Below are positions 6,970-14,879 of a stretch of 64,000 bases of DNA, piece by piece (within the stretch, counting starts at the first letter, position 1; each line of letters starts with the position of its first letter). Source of the stretch: DATARH01 sp035550515 (GTDB taxonomy: Bacteria; Pseudomonadota; Alphaproteobacteria; ATCC43930; CGMCC-115725); the NCBI GenBank assembly GCA_035550515.1, contig DASZOZ010000020.1, positions 1 through 64,000 on the forward strand. Direction: 5' to 3'. The notes under the pieces are model-generated. The model was not told where the DNA came from. It did no database searches and saw only the letters and a list, made by a program, of their open reading frames with translations. The position numbers were made by a program, and so were the translations under genes.

Positions 6970-7794
6970 ATGCCTCAAACCGACCGCGTCGCGCTGATCA
7001 CCGGTTGCGGCAAGCCGATCGGCATCGGCAATTCGACGGCGCGGGCCTTGGCCGCGAAGGGCGTCACCGTCGTCGTTTCCGATCTGCGGCCGGCCGGCGT
7101 CGCCAACGAGTTCAATGCGCCGGAGGACACCGACGCCAATTGGGGCGGGGTCGACACGCTGGTCGAGCAGATCACCAAGGCCGGCGGCAAGGCCTCGTCG
7201 GTGCTCGGCAATGTCAGCCAGGAGGATGACGCCAGCCGCATGGTCGCCGAGGTGCTGGCGCGTTACGGCCGGCTCGACATCCTCGTCAACAACGCGGGCG
7301 CACCGCAGGGGGCGGACCGCAACGAGATCGAGGACGTGCCGGTCTCGGCCTGGGATTTGACCATGGGCGTCAACGCCAAGGGCGCCTTTCTGATGTCGCG
7401 TGCCGCGGTGCCAGCGATGCGCAAGGCCAAGTGGGGCCGCATCGTCAGCGTGTCGTCAAAAGCCGCGTTCCGCCCCGGCGCGAAGCGGGCGACCTACGCC
7501 GCGTCGAAAGCCGCGATCGTCGGTTTCACCAAATCGCTGGCGCTGGATCTCGCGCCGTTCGGGATCACCGTCAACGCGGTCTGCCCCGGCCCGATCCGCA
7601 CCTCGCGCGCGATCAGCACCAATCGCCGCGAGTACGGCGCCGACCTCGAAACCGGCTTCCGCGAGCGCTCGAAGGCGATCCCGATCGGCCGCTTTGGCGA
7701 GCCCGACGAAGTCGCCTCGATGATCGCCTACCTCGCGTCCGACGAGGCCGGTTTCGTCACCGGCCAGGCGATCGGAGTCGACGGCGGCTGGTAA
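6970..7794 (+). CDS. SDR-family NAD(P)-dependent oxidoreductase
   Basis: A 274-residue classical-type short-chain dehydrogenase. The cofactor loop is TGCGKPIGIG at residues 11-20 (an expanded glycine motif), with NNAG at 107-110, Asn135, Ser162/163 in SVSSK, and the intact catalytic pair Tyr176-x-x-x-Lys180 (YAASK). It ends in IGVDGGW. Unlike the SDR at 726, all catalytic residues are present. The ATG is chosen for its strong ribosome binding site. Its last 38 bases overlap the 3' end of the convergent GT21 gene. The substrate is unknown; the nearby dioxygenases suggest a catabolic role, which is inference. Confidence 0.92.
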   Translation: MPQTDRVALITGCGKPIGIGNSTARALAAKGVTVVVSDLRPAGVANEFNAPEDTDANWGGVDTLVEQITKAGGKASSVLGNVSQEDDASRMVAEVLARYGRLDILVNNAGAPQGADRNEIEDVPVSAWDLTMGVNAKGAFLMSRAAVPAMRKAKWGRIVSVSSKAAFRPGAKRATYAASKAAIVGFTKSLALDLAPFGITVNAVCPGPIRTSRAISTNRREYGADLETGFRERSKAIPIGRFGEPDEVASMIAYLASDEAGFVTGQAIGVDGGW

Positions 7795-8992
7795 GCCTGC
7801 GCGCGAAGGCGTACCGAATGACCGCGGCGCCACATGCCGGTGAGGCGGTCGACACCCAGCGGCGGATGACGCTTCGCTCATCCGCCGTCTTCACCGTGCT
7901 GCCGCGCCAGTGGACTTCGTCGCCGAGCCAGGCCGCGACGAACAGCGGCGGCAGCATCACGTCGCGGATCAGCATCGCCAGCGGCAGGCGCCACGACAAA
8001 TGCCAGCCGGCGCAGCGCGCCAGCGCCGCCTCGGCGGCGACCCAGATCGCCAGGATCAGCGCCGCGACGAGGGTCACGCTCATCGCGTTTGCCGCGGCGC
8101 CGTATATGCCGGCCAACAGCGGAAAGGCGCAGCCGGTGAGGATTTCCGGTGCATAGAGCAGCGGAAAGGTGATCCGCCGCAGCCGCGCCCAGCGCAACTG
8201 GCGCGCCCACACCTCGCCGGCGCCGCGCCGCGCCAAGGGCTGCTCGAACGGGCCGTCCATGAGATGGACGCGCTTGCCGATGCCGCGCATCGCCTTGGTG
8301 GTGGCGGCGTCCTCCGCCACCGCCGCGCCCAGTGCCCGCACGCCGCCGATCGCCGCCAGCAGGTCGCGGCGGAACAGCATGTTCTTGCCCTGCGCGAAGC
8401 CGAAACCGAGCGTGTCGCTGACATATTCCCAGCGTGCCTGAAACGTGTTGAGAAACGCGCATTCGAGCTCGGCCCAGAAATTTGCCGGCCGCGACGCGAT
8501 CGGCACCGAGACGACGCAGCCGCTGTCCGGCCGCCAGCGTGCCAGCAGCCGCTGGATGTAGTCGCGCGGCATCAACACGTTCGAATCGGCCATGATCTGC
8601 CACTCGCCGCGCGCCGCATCAAAGCCCTTGACCACATTGTTGAGCTTGGGGTTGGGGCCGACGCGGTCGTCGCCGATCAGCAGCCGGGCCGGCGCCTGGG
8701 GATGCGCGGCGATCAGCTCGCGCACCAGGGCGACGACCGGGTCGTCTTCGCGCGCCGCGCAAAAGATGACGGCGTAATTCGGGTAGTCGAGACCGAAGGT
8801 CGAACCGAGCGTCTCGCGGGCGAAATTGTCGACCCCGCACACCGGCCGGACGATGGTGACCGATGGGGCGTCGTGCGGCGGCGGCAGCGGCCGGGTGCGT
8901 GCCCGGCAGCGCATCGCGGCGATCGCGCAGCCGACAACCTGGAGGCTTGTCGCGAGGACGCAGAACCCTGCGGCCGCATTGGCCAGACTCAT
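7757..8992 (-). CDS. GT21-type glycosyltransferase (ceramide glucosyltransferase-like)
   Basis: A 411-residue membrane glycosyltransferase resembling bacterial ceramide glucosyltransferases (GT21); hopanoid HpnI belongs to the same broad family. There is an N-terminal membrane segment, then SVTIVRPVCGVDN, GLDYPNYAVIF, the metal/nucleotide motif MADSNVLM (D1/D2 region), GFGFAQGKNM, AEDAATTK (D3), and the family motif (R/Q)xxRW as RQLRW. Two or three hydrophobic helices close the protein. The ATG at 8992 gives the expected N-terminal helix. The last 45 residues look poorly conserved and overlap the SDR end. It would act at the inner membrane on a lipid acceptor; the exact lipid is not determined. 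Confidence 0.83.
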   Translation of the reverse strand: MSLANAAAGFCVLATSLQVVGCAIAAMRCRARTRPLPPPHDAPSVTIVRPVCGVDNFARETLGSTFGLDYPNYAVIFCAAREDDPVVALVRELIAAHPQAPARLLIGDDRVGPNPKLNNVVKGFDAARGEWQIMADSNVLMPRDYIQRLLARWRPDSGCVVSVPIASRPANFWAELECAFLNTFQARWEYVSDTLGFGFAQGKNMLFRRDLLAAIGGVRALGAAVAEDAATTKAMRGIGKRVHLMDGPFEQPLARRGAGEVWARQLRWARLRRITFPLLYAPEILTGCAFPLLAGIYGAAANAMSVTLVAALILAIWVAAEAALARCAGWHLSWRLPLAMLIRDVMLPPLFVAAWLGDEVHWRGSTVKTADERSVIRRWVSTASPACGAAVIRYAFARRLTSRRRLRSPGR

Positions 8993-9070
8993 CAATCTCA
9001 CCCAGATGTAGTCGCCACCTGATGGCGCTTCTACAAAAGGTGGATGACAGATTGATGGCGTTCGCGGTGG

Positions 9071-9101
9071 ACTCCCTCCCCCGCGAGCGGGGTAGGGGTG
9101 A
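9071..9101. repeat. Single copy of the CCCTCCCCCG palindrome family
   Basis: ACTCCCTCCCCCGCGAGCGG followed by GGTAGGGGTGA. It is a small palindrome of the same C5/G5 type as the arms flanking the DUF559 cassette, without any gene, and lies between the GT21 gene and the solute-binding protein. Confidence 0.6.
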
Positions 9102-9107
9102 ACGCAG

Positions 9108-9839
9108 CTATGCCGGCGGCGCCACCGAGAGGCGGCCGACGACGCCGTGCTGCTCGATGAATTTCTGCACCAGCCCGTCGCGCTTTGCCTCCTCGACAAA
9201 GTCTGCCAGGAAGTTGCTCGCCAGGATGTTCTTCTTCGGCGTCCCGACCGCCTGCTGCACGGCGGTAAACTGGCCTTCGAGAATGCGCGAGCCGGGCCGC
9301 TTGGCCTGCTCGTCGATGAGGCCCGGACGCAGCCCGGCATAGGCGTCGAACCCGCCGGCATCAAAAGCCTTGAGCGCCTCGGCGGCATTGTCGAACTGCA
9401 CCAGTTCGCCCTTCACGTAATTGTTTTCGAGCCACAGCCCATAGGCGCTGCGCGCGGTCACCGCGCAGCGCTTGCCCGGCTGGTCGACCTCGGCCACCGC
9501 CTTGATGGGCGAGCCGGCGGGCACCAGATAGGTCGCCTCGATCTCGGCATAGGCGGCGGTGAAGCTGATGACGGCGGCCCGCTGCGGCTCGGCGCCGATA
9601 TTGCCGATGTCCCACACCCCCTTCTCGGCATCGTCGGCGATCTCGCCAGGCCGGGCGTAGGGCACCAGCTTCAGCGGCACGCCGAGCCGCTCGGCGATCG
9701 CCGCCGCCATGCTCGGCGATACGCCGGTCGGGTCGCCGTTCGGCGCCTTGCCGGTGACCAGCAGGAAATTGCCCATGTTGATCGCGGCGCGCAGCACGCC
9801 GGTCGGTGCGAGTTCGGCAACCAGTTTCGGATCGGCCAT
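9108..9839 (-). CDS. Family 3 extracellular solute-binding-like protein without signal peptide
   Basis: A 243-residue periplasmic-binding-protein fold of family 3 (amino-acid-type). It shows TGVLRAAINMGNFLLVTG, PTGVSPSMAAAIAERLGV, AEKGVWDIGNIGAEPQRA, and IEATYLVPAGSPI, which is the usual order for these clamshell proteins. The start ATG follows AGGAACCCCCG. No hydrophobic signal peptide is encoded upstream in frame, and no permease or ATPase lies nearby. It may therefore act in the cytoplasm or have lost its leader. It lies about 160 bases from the next same-strand gene (aldolase), with a palindromic repeat in between. Confidence 0.82.
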   Translation of the reverse strand: MADPKLVAELAPTGVLRAAINMGNFLLVTGKAPNGDPTGVSPSMAAAIAERLGVPLKLVPYARPGEIADDAEKGVWDIGNIGAEPQRAAVISFTAAYAEIEATYLVPAGSPIKAVAEVDQPGKRCAVTARSAYGLWLENNYVKGELVQFDNAAEALKAFDAGGFDAYAGLRPGLIDEQAKRPGSRILEGQFTAVQQAVGTPKKNILASNFLADFVEEAKRDGLVQKFIEQHGVVGRLSVAPPA

Positions 9840-9860
9840 CGGGGGTTCCTTTGTCCTGAA

Positions 9861-9975
9861 TTTCGCCTTGGCCGGGCTCGACCCGGCCATCCACGTCTGC
9901 TGTCGGAGCCATCCACGTCCGCTGTCGGAGAATGTGCCTACAAAGACGTGGACCCCCGGGTCAAGCCCGGAAGAG
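9861..9975. repeat. Palindromic intergenic repeat with internal tandem duplication
   Basis: Outer arms GCCGGGCTCGACCCGGCC and CCCGGGTCAAGCCCGG are inverted relative to each other. Between them the unit CATCCACGTCTGCTGTCGGA occurs twice in tandem with one change. It is the same general class as the repeat at 14077-14166. Confidence 0.7.
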
Positions 9976-9997
9976 GCGGTATAGTGGCTGTGCAACC

Positions 9998-10792
9998 CTA
10001 TCCCAGCAACGCCCTTGCCTCGGCCATCTGTCCCTGCAGCGATTGCAGCAGCCGTACCTCCGGGGTCGGCGCGCAATTGGTGTAGCCGGCGCCCAGCTCC
10101 TTGAGCTGCGCGGCGTTGCGTGGGAAGGCGGCGTGCGCCATGGGCAGCGCCAGCCGCACCCCGGTATTGCTCCGGCGCACCGCCGCGCGCACGCGGTCGA
10201 TCGCCGCGACGAGGCGCGGGTGGTCGGGATGCCCGCTGACCCCGAGCGAGCGCGACAGGTCGGACGGCCCGACGGCCAGCAGGTCGACCCCTTCCACCGC
10301 GGCGATCGCCTCGATATTCTCGATCGCCTCCCTGTCCTCGATCATGCAGGCGAGGGTGATCTCCTTGTTGGACGCGGCCATGTGGTCGAGCAGCCGGGTC
10401 TTGCCGTAATCGGCGGCGCGGCTCGCCGCCGCCATGCCGCGCTCGCCCTGCGGCGGGTAGCGCACCGCTTTGACCGCCTCGCGCGCGGTGTCGGCGCTCG
10501 ACACATGCGGCACCTGCACGCCCTGCACGCCCATGTCCAGGAGGCGCAGGATAAAGGCCGGGTCGAAACCGGGCGTGCGCACGACCGGCGTGATCCCGGC
10601 CCGCTCCGCCGCCATGACCATCAGCTGGATGTCGCGCAGGTCGAAGCTGGTGTGCTCCATGTCGATGAACGCGGCGTCGAACCCGGCCAGCCCGATGATC
10701 TCGACGATCTGCGGGTCGGCGATGCCGCCGACATGCGTCCCCAACGCCAGCCCGCCGTCGTTGAGGATACGCTTCACGCGGTTTTCTTTCAT
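9998..10792 (-). CDS. HpcH/HpaI aldolase family protein
   Basis: A 264-residue class II (metal-dependent) aldolase of the HpcH/HpaI family, which splits or forms 4-hydroxy-2-oxo acids. Signatures: GTHVGGIADPQIVEI, AAFIDMEHTSFDLRDI, VVRTPGFDPAFILRLLDMG containing the active-site Arg, GVQVPHV, the metal-binding Glu in MIEDREAIENIEAI, and GVDLLAVGPSDLSRSLG. The family normally runs in the cytoplasm within aromatic or sugar-acid catabolic routes. The start ATG has GAAGCGATGAAAG context. It reads in the same direction as the solute-binding-like gene and the esterase, each separated by repeats. Confidence 0.92.
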   Translation of the reverse strand: MKENRVKRILNDGGLALGTHVGGIADPQIVEIIGLAGFDAAFIDMEHTSFDLRDIQLMVMAAERAGITPVVRTPGFDPAFILRLLDMGVQGVQVPHVSSADTAREAVKAVRYPPQGERGMAAASRAADYGKTRLLDHMAASNKEITLACMIEDREAIENIEAIAAVEGVDLLAVGPSDLSRSLGVSGHPDHPRLVAAIDRVRAAVRRSNTGVRLALPMAHAAFPRNAAQLKELGAGYTNCAPTPEVRLLQSLQGQMAEARALLG

Positions 10793-10805
10793 CGCTTCCT
10801 CCCTC

Positions 10806-10896
10806 GTCGTCGTCCCGGCGCAAGCCGGGACCTACTTGTCCACCGCTCGTGCGGTTGAGCTGTAGAGACCGGCTGCCGCCGTATGACGAAGCGATA
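10806..10896. repeat. Intergenic repeat (TCCCGGCGCAAGCCGGGA type)
   Basis: Contains the hairpin TCCCGGCGCAAGCCGGGACC followed by a stretch reading CCACCGCTCGTGCGGTTGAG. This is a third kind of intergenic palindrome, between the aldolase and the esterase. It resembles repeats I have seen in other alphaproteobacteria (memory, not searched). Confidence 0.6.
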
Positions 10897-11748
10897 CTAA
10901 GCCGTGTGCTTGCGGATAAACGCCTTCATCCGGTCGAGCGCGCGGGCGGCATAGGGTGCGTCGGGCTTGCCGGTCATAAAGCCATGGTTGGCGCCCTTGT
11001 AGAATTCGGCCTCGATCTCGCCGCCGGCTTTGCGCCAGCCGGCGACCACGCGCTCGGTGACCTCGACCGGCACCCACTCGTCGGCATCGCCGCCGAACAC
11101 CAGCGCCGGCGGCAGGTGCACCTTCTCGCCGCGATCGAGGATCGCCGGGATGCTGCCCTCGCTCATCACCGCCTCGGTGCCCCAGAAGGCATGGTGGTTT
11201 TCCATCAGCTCGGTATTGCCGGCCTTCTTGGCGAGGTGATAGCGCAGCAGCGGGTCGAGCACGCCCCAGCCGGCGATCACCCAAGCCTGGCGCGCATCGA
11301 TCTCGGGCGCCTCGGGCAGGGCCAGCGCGGCATAGCGCGGATCGTCCGGCCGCATCGCCGCGAGCAGCACCTGGTGCCCGCCCGACGACGTGCCGAAACT
11401 GCCGACCCAATCCGGCCGGCTGCCGTAGAGCCGCGCCCGCGCCTTGAGCCAGCGGACGGCGAGGTTGATGTCCTGCAGCGAGGCGGGGTAGCCGCCGTCG
11501 GGCGGCATGCGGAAATCGATCGCGGCGACGAGGATGCCGCTTTCGGCGAGCGACTTCGCCATGAAGTCGTTGTCGGTGCGATCCTTATGGACCCAGGCGC
11601 CGCCATGCACCTGCAACGCCGCCGGGAACGGCCCGGTGCCGGAGGGGCGGTACAGGCGGGCCAGCATCGCCTTGCCGTCCTGGCGCTGGTATTCGACGTC
11701 CTCGACGCGGACATCGTGCTTGGCGTCGGCGAGTGCGGCAGTGGGCAT
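10897..11748 (-). CDS. Alpha/beta-hydrolase (carboxylesterase/HSL-like)
   Basis: A 283-residue alpha/beta hydrolase. The oxyanion-hole motif HGGAW is at residues 48-52, the nucleophile elbow GTSSG at 119-123 (Ser121), followed by an acid in DADEWVP and the histidine in ANHGF near the C-terminus, so the triad is complete. This arrangement is typical of hormone-sensitive-lipase-like and BD-FAE-type esterases. The start at 11748 has a GGGAGGATCGCC leader; the frame is open 15 codons further up. No signal peptide is seen, so it is likely cytoplasmic. The ester substrate is unknown. Confidence 0.9.
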   Translation of the reverse strand: MPTAALADAKHDVRVEDVEYQRQDGKAMLARLYRPSGTGPFPAALQVHGGAWVHKDRTDNDFMAKSLAESGILVAAIDFRMPPDGGYPASLQDINLAVRWLKARARLYGSRPDWVGSFGTSSGGHQVLLAAMRPDDPRYAALALPEAPEIDARQAWVIAGWGVLDPLLRYHLAKKAGNTELMENHHAFWGTEAVMSEGSIPAILDRGEKVHLPPALVFGGDADEWVPVEVTERVVAGWRKAGGEIEAEFYKGANHGFMTGKPDAPYAARALDRMKAFIRKHTA

Positions 11749-11848
11749 GGCGATCCTCCCGGGAATGGCTACGCGCAGTATAGGGAATGGCACCGCAGGG
11801 GGCTATGTCCCTGCTGCGCGAGGCGCCGACAGGAAGGCCGGTGCAGCC

Positions 11849-12751
11849 CTACAGCAGATCCGCCACCGCCTGTTTGTAACGGGTGATCGCGGCGAGGTGC
11901 TCGGCCGCGGTCTTGCCGGCGATGCGCTTGTGGTGGTTGCTGACATAGGTGGTGTGGACCGTGGCGTGGGTGACGCCGGCGTCCTTCCAGAAAGCGATTT
12001 CCTTGCGCCATTCGTCGGGGCCGCCGGCACCGGGCGAGACCCACACCTCCAGACCGAAATTCGCCGGGTCGCGGCCGTTTTCGCGCAACAGCCCGCGCAG
12101 CTTGTCGAACGCCGCCAGCGCCTGGTCGCCCGCGGGATAGGCCAGCGGCATGAACCCGTCGCCATAGCGGGCGGCGCGCCGGAAGGTCGCCTCGGCATGG
12201 CCGCCATACCAGATCGGCACCCGGCCCGAGGCGGGGCGCGGGTTGATCCCGGCGTCGTCGAGATGGTGGTGGTCGCTGCGGTACTTGACATGCGGCTCGG
12301 CCCACAGCGCCTGCATGACCCGCACCTGGTCGGCCGAACGCACGCCGCGGGTGTGAAAATCCATGCCGAGCCCGGTGAACTCGACCTCGTTCCAGCCGAC
12401 CCCGATGCCGAGCCGGAACCGGCCGTTGCCGCCGCATAGCACATCGAGCGAGGCCGCCTGCTTGGCGACCAGCGCCGCCTGACGCTGCGCCAGGATCAAG
12501 ACGCCCGAGGCAAACCCGATGCTCTTGGTGCAGCCGGCGAGAAACCCGAACAGCACAAACGGGTCGTGATACGCGGTCGCGGTGGTGCCGACGCGCCGCC
12601 CGCCGTAATCGGCGTCCGGGTTGCCCCCGAGCACATGATCGGGCGCCAGCAGATAGGCGAAGCCGAGCCCCTCCGCGGCCTGGGCATAATCGCGAATGAC
12701 GGTGGGTCCGGTGCCGATATCGCCGACCGGCATCGAGCATCCGAGCTGCAT
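11849..12751 (-). CDS. LLM-class oxidoreductase, probable F420-dependent (TIGR03619-like)
   Basis: A 300-residue luciferase-like protein. It starts MQLGCSMPVGDIG, has GLGFAYLLAPDHVLGG, a conserved central FRLGIGVGWNEVEFTGLG, and RVPIWYGGHAEATFRRAARYGDGF, a combination typical of F420-dependent LLM subfamilies. The start at 12751 follows AGGGGAGAAGCCAG; an ATG 22 codons earlier is in frame but lacks a site. It is divergent from the next LLM gene across about 150 bases, so the two LLM genes may share a control region. No F420-biosynthesis gene is in the window, so cofactor use is a family-based guess. Confidence 0.88.
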   Translation of the reverse strand: MQLGCSMPVGDIGTGPTVIRDYAQAAEGLGFAYLLAPDHVLGGNPDADYGGRRVGTTATAYHDPFVLFGFLAGCTKSIGFASGVLILAQRQAALVAKQAASLDVLCGGNGRFRLGIGVGWNEVEFTGLGMDFHTRGVRSADQVRVMQALWAEPHVKYRSDHHHLDDAGINPRPASGRVPIWYGGHAEATFRRAARYGDGFMPLAYPAGDQALAAFDKLRGLLRENGRDPANFGLEVWVSPGAGGPDEWRKEIAFWKDAGVTHATVHTTYVSNHHKRIAGKTAAEHLAAITRYKQAVADLL

Positions 12752-12904
12752 CTGGCTTCTCCCCTGCTGCTTTGTCGAGGACAATAATGCCCCGTTCCGC
12801 CGACCGTAAGCCTCCATCCCGATCCTCCGCCGCGCGCGCGGGAGGGTTGGGGTGCAACGGCGCGCGGGTTATGCTGAGGCCACGGATCGGTGAGGTGAGG
12901 GGCG

Positions 12905-14044
12905 ATGATCAAACGGTTTCATGCACTTTACGTCGGCCAGATCGACCTCGACAATGTCGGGCTCAACGGCACCCCGGCCAACGACCGGCGCTATCCGAAC
13001 GCGCGTTTGGCGGAGGTGTTCGAGACGTCCCGCCGCGTCGCGAAAGTCATGGACGAGCTCGGCTATTACTGCTTCTGGGCGGCCGAGCATCATTTCCAGC
13101 ACGAAGGCTACGAATGCATCCCCAACCTGATCCAGTGGGGGCTGTGGCTCGCGACGCAGACAAAGCGGCTCAAATTCGGTTGCGGCTTCAATATCCTGCC
13201 GATGTGGCACCCGATCCGCCTGGCCGAGGACTATGCGATGGCCGACATCGTCACCGACGGCCGGGTGGTGATGGGGGTCGGCCGCGGCTACCACACGCGC
13301 GAGGTCGAGACCTTTGGCGCACCGCTGCTCGACGCGCAGGCCAACCGCGAGATTTTCGAGGAAGGCCTCGACCTGCTGCTCAAATGCTTCAACGAGCAGA
13401 GCTTCCGCCACGCGGGCAAGTATTTCACTGCTCCGCCGTTCGTGCCCTACCGCGGCTATGACCTCAAGGAGCTCACCTGCGTGCCGCGGCCCAAGCATTT
13501 GCCGGTCGAAATCTACATGCCGATCGCCAGCGGCCGCACCATCGACCTGATGGCGCAAAAGGGCCTCAAGGCGATGGTGACGCTCAACGGCGAGAAGATT
13601 CTGGACGACGTGGTGCAGGCGTTCCACCAGGCCTGCGAGAAGCATGGCCGGCCGGGGCCGGCCGGCAAGGACATGGTGTGGGGCGCTGGCGTCTACCTCG
13701 CCGACAGCCAGGAAGAAGCGATCCGCCGCCTCGAACCGGCGCATGACGAGCGCTTCAAATGGTTCGCACCGTTCGGCTTTGTGCGCTACGCCGACGAACA
13801 GGGCCGCACCTGGGGCAGCCCTGGCGCGCCGGCGACGATCCCGACGTTGCGCGAGGGCGTCAAGCAGAAAGCCTGGTTCTGCGGCCGGCCCGAGCAGGTC
13901 ATCGAGGGCATCAAGTCGATCGAGGCGAAATATCCGGGCCTGGAAGACTTCATGATCCATTGGGCCGAGGGCCTGTCGCCCACCGCATTCACCGAGCAGC
14001 TGCAATGGTTCGCCCGCGAGGTGATGCCGGCATTCAATCGCTGA
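12905..14044 (+). CDS. LLM-class flavin-dependent oxidoreductase
   Basis: A 379-residue luciferase-like monooxygenase, longer than the other two in the window because of inserts around residues 170-190 and 240-300. Core motifs: YYCFWAAEHHFQHEGYE, KRLKFGCGFNILPMWHPIRLAEDYAMAD, GRVVMGVGRGYHTREVETFG, and a C-terminal WFAREVMPAFNR. The start is preceded by GAGGGGCG. It probably uses reduced FMN and oxygen; its substrate is unknown. The RidA gene downstream is separated by a palindromic repeat, so it is probably a separate unit. Confidence 0.9.
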   Translation: MIKRFHALYVGQIDLDNVGLNGTPANDRRYPNARLAEVFETSRRVAKVMDELGYYCFWAAEHHFQHEGYECIPNLIQWGLWLATQTKRLKFGCGFNILPMWHPIRLAEDYAMADIVTDGRVVMGVGRGYHTREVETFGAPLLDAQANREIFEEGLDLLLKCFNEQSFRHAGKYFTAPPFVPYRGYDLKELTCVPRPKHLPVEIYMPIASGRTIDLMAQKGLKAMVTLNGEKILDDVVQAFHQACEKHGRPGPAGKDMVWGAGVYLADSQEEAIRRLEPAHDERFKWFAPFGFVRYADEQGRTWGSPGAPATIPTLREGVKQKAWFCGRPEQVIEGIKSIEAKYPGLEDFMIHWAEGLSPTAFTEQLQWFAREVMPAFNR

Positions 14045-14076
14045 GGGGGAATCCGTTTGGCTAAACACACGAAACT

Positions 14077-14166
14077 TCGCCGCCGCCGGGCTTGACCCGG
14101 CGGTCCCCGTCTTCATTCGCGAACGGCAGAACCGGAAGACGTGGGTGGCCGGGTCAAGCCCAGCCA
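14077..14166. repeat. Long palindromic intergenic repeat
   Basis: Left arm CCGGGCTTGACCCGGCGGTC followed by CCCGTCTTC; right arm GAAGACGTGGGTGGCCGGGTCAAGCCCAG. The arms pair over about 30 bases around a 25-base loop. It is of the same class as the repeat at 9861-9975. Confidence 0.75.
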
Positions 14167-14207
14167 AGATGCTAGAATCATTTTCTCGACGGCTTGGGGA
14201 GGTCGCC

Positions 14208-14600
14208 ATGGCGCATACGCGAAACCACATCAGACGCGAGCGCGCGGAGTCGCGCGCCTATTCGCAGGCGGTGATCACCGAGGGCGGACGCATCGTCTGG
14301 CTCGCGGGCCAGGTCGCGATGCAGGATGCCGCGGGCCGATCGCTGGCCGGCAATTTCGAGGGCCAGGTGCGCGAAACCTTCCGCCTGCTCGGCGAGACGC
14401 TGAAGGAAGCCGGCGGCAAGCTCGGCGACATGGTGACGATGACCGTGTTCATCACCGACCAGCGTTACGGCGACCGCTTCACCGAACTGCGCAAGGAAAT
14501 CTTCGGCGGCGACTTCCCGGCCAGCGCGCTGATCACCTGTCGCGCGCTGGCCCGCCCGGAATTGCTGGTCGAGGTGCAGGGGGTCGCGGTCGTCGGGTGA
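14208..14600 (+). CDS. RidA/YjgF/YER057c family protein
   Basis: A 130-residue RidA-family protein. Members are homotrimeric enamine/imine deaminases that clear reactive 2-aminoacrylate-type intermediates, or have catabolic roles. It shows SRAYSQAVITEGGRIVWLAGQ, QVRETFRLLGETLKEAGG, DMVTMTVFITD, and ALITCRALARPELLVEVQGVAVV. The Arg that binds the carboxylate in true RidA sits in the ITCRALARP segment. The ATG at 14208 has GGGGAGG upstream. The frame is open upstream into the repeat, which is not coding. Confidence 0.9.
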   Translation: MAHTRNHIRRERAESRAYSQAVITEGGRIVWLAGQVAMQDAAGRSLAGNFEGQVRETFRLLGETLKEAGGKLGDMVTMTVFITDQRYGDRFTELRKEIFGGDFPASALITCRALARPELLVEVQGVAVVG

Positions 14601-14609
14601 GCGGACGCC

Positions 14610-14879
14610 TCAGAGGCCGGCGGCTTTGCGCAGGGCCGCGTTGATGCGGGACTGCCAACCGGGTCCCTCCGCCCGGAAGTAGGCGAGCACGTCGGGATCG
14701 AGGCGGATATTCACCGCTTCCTTCGGCATCGCCTTTTTCGGCCGGCCAGCCGGTCGCGCCGCACGGATCAATCGCCCGTTGTCGCGAATCTCAGCGCGCT
14801 CGAACCAGTCGCGGTCGAGATACGGCGCCTCGTCGGGATCAATCCAATTGCTCGCGGTAATATTCTTCTTCGCCTGCAT
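14610..14879 (-). CDS. brnA: BrnA-type antitoxin
   Basis: An 89-residue antitoxin of the BrnT/BrnA type II system. The C-terminal ribbon-helix-helix DNA-binding region is clear: VNIRLDPDVLAYFRAEGPGW followed by QSRINAALRKAAGL. The N-terminal half contains the DPDEAPYLDRDW segment typical of BrnA, which contacts BrnT. BrnA normally neutralises the toxin and represses the operon. It overlaps the upstream brnT by 41 bases, as expected for translationally linked pairs. The frame is intact, whereas its toxin is not. Confidence 0.88.
   Translation of the reverse strand: MQAKKNITASNWIDPDEAPYLDRDWFERAEIRDNGRLIRAARPAGRPKKAMPKEAVNIRLDPDVLAYFRAEGPGWQSRINAALRKAAGL

Noticed and set aside
6484..7794. A real bifunctional DUF559-SDR enzyme
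   Set aside because: The SDR has its own strong ribosome binding site and the junction is an inverted repeat; a biological fusion is not the simplest reading, although the open frame is noted as a finding.
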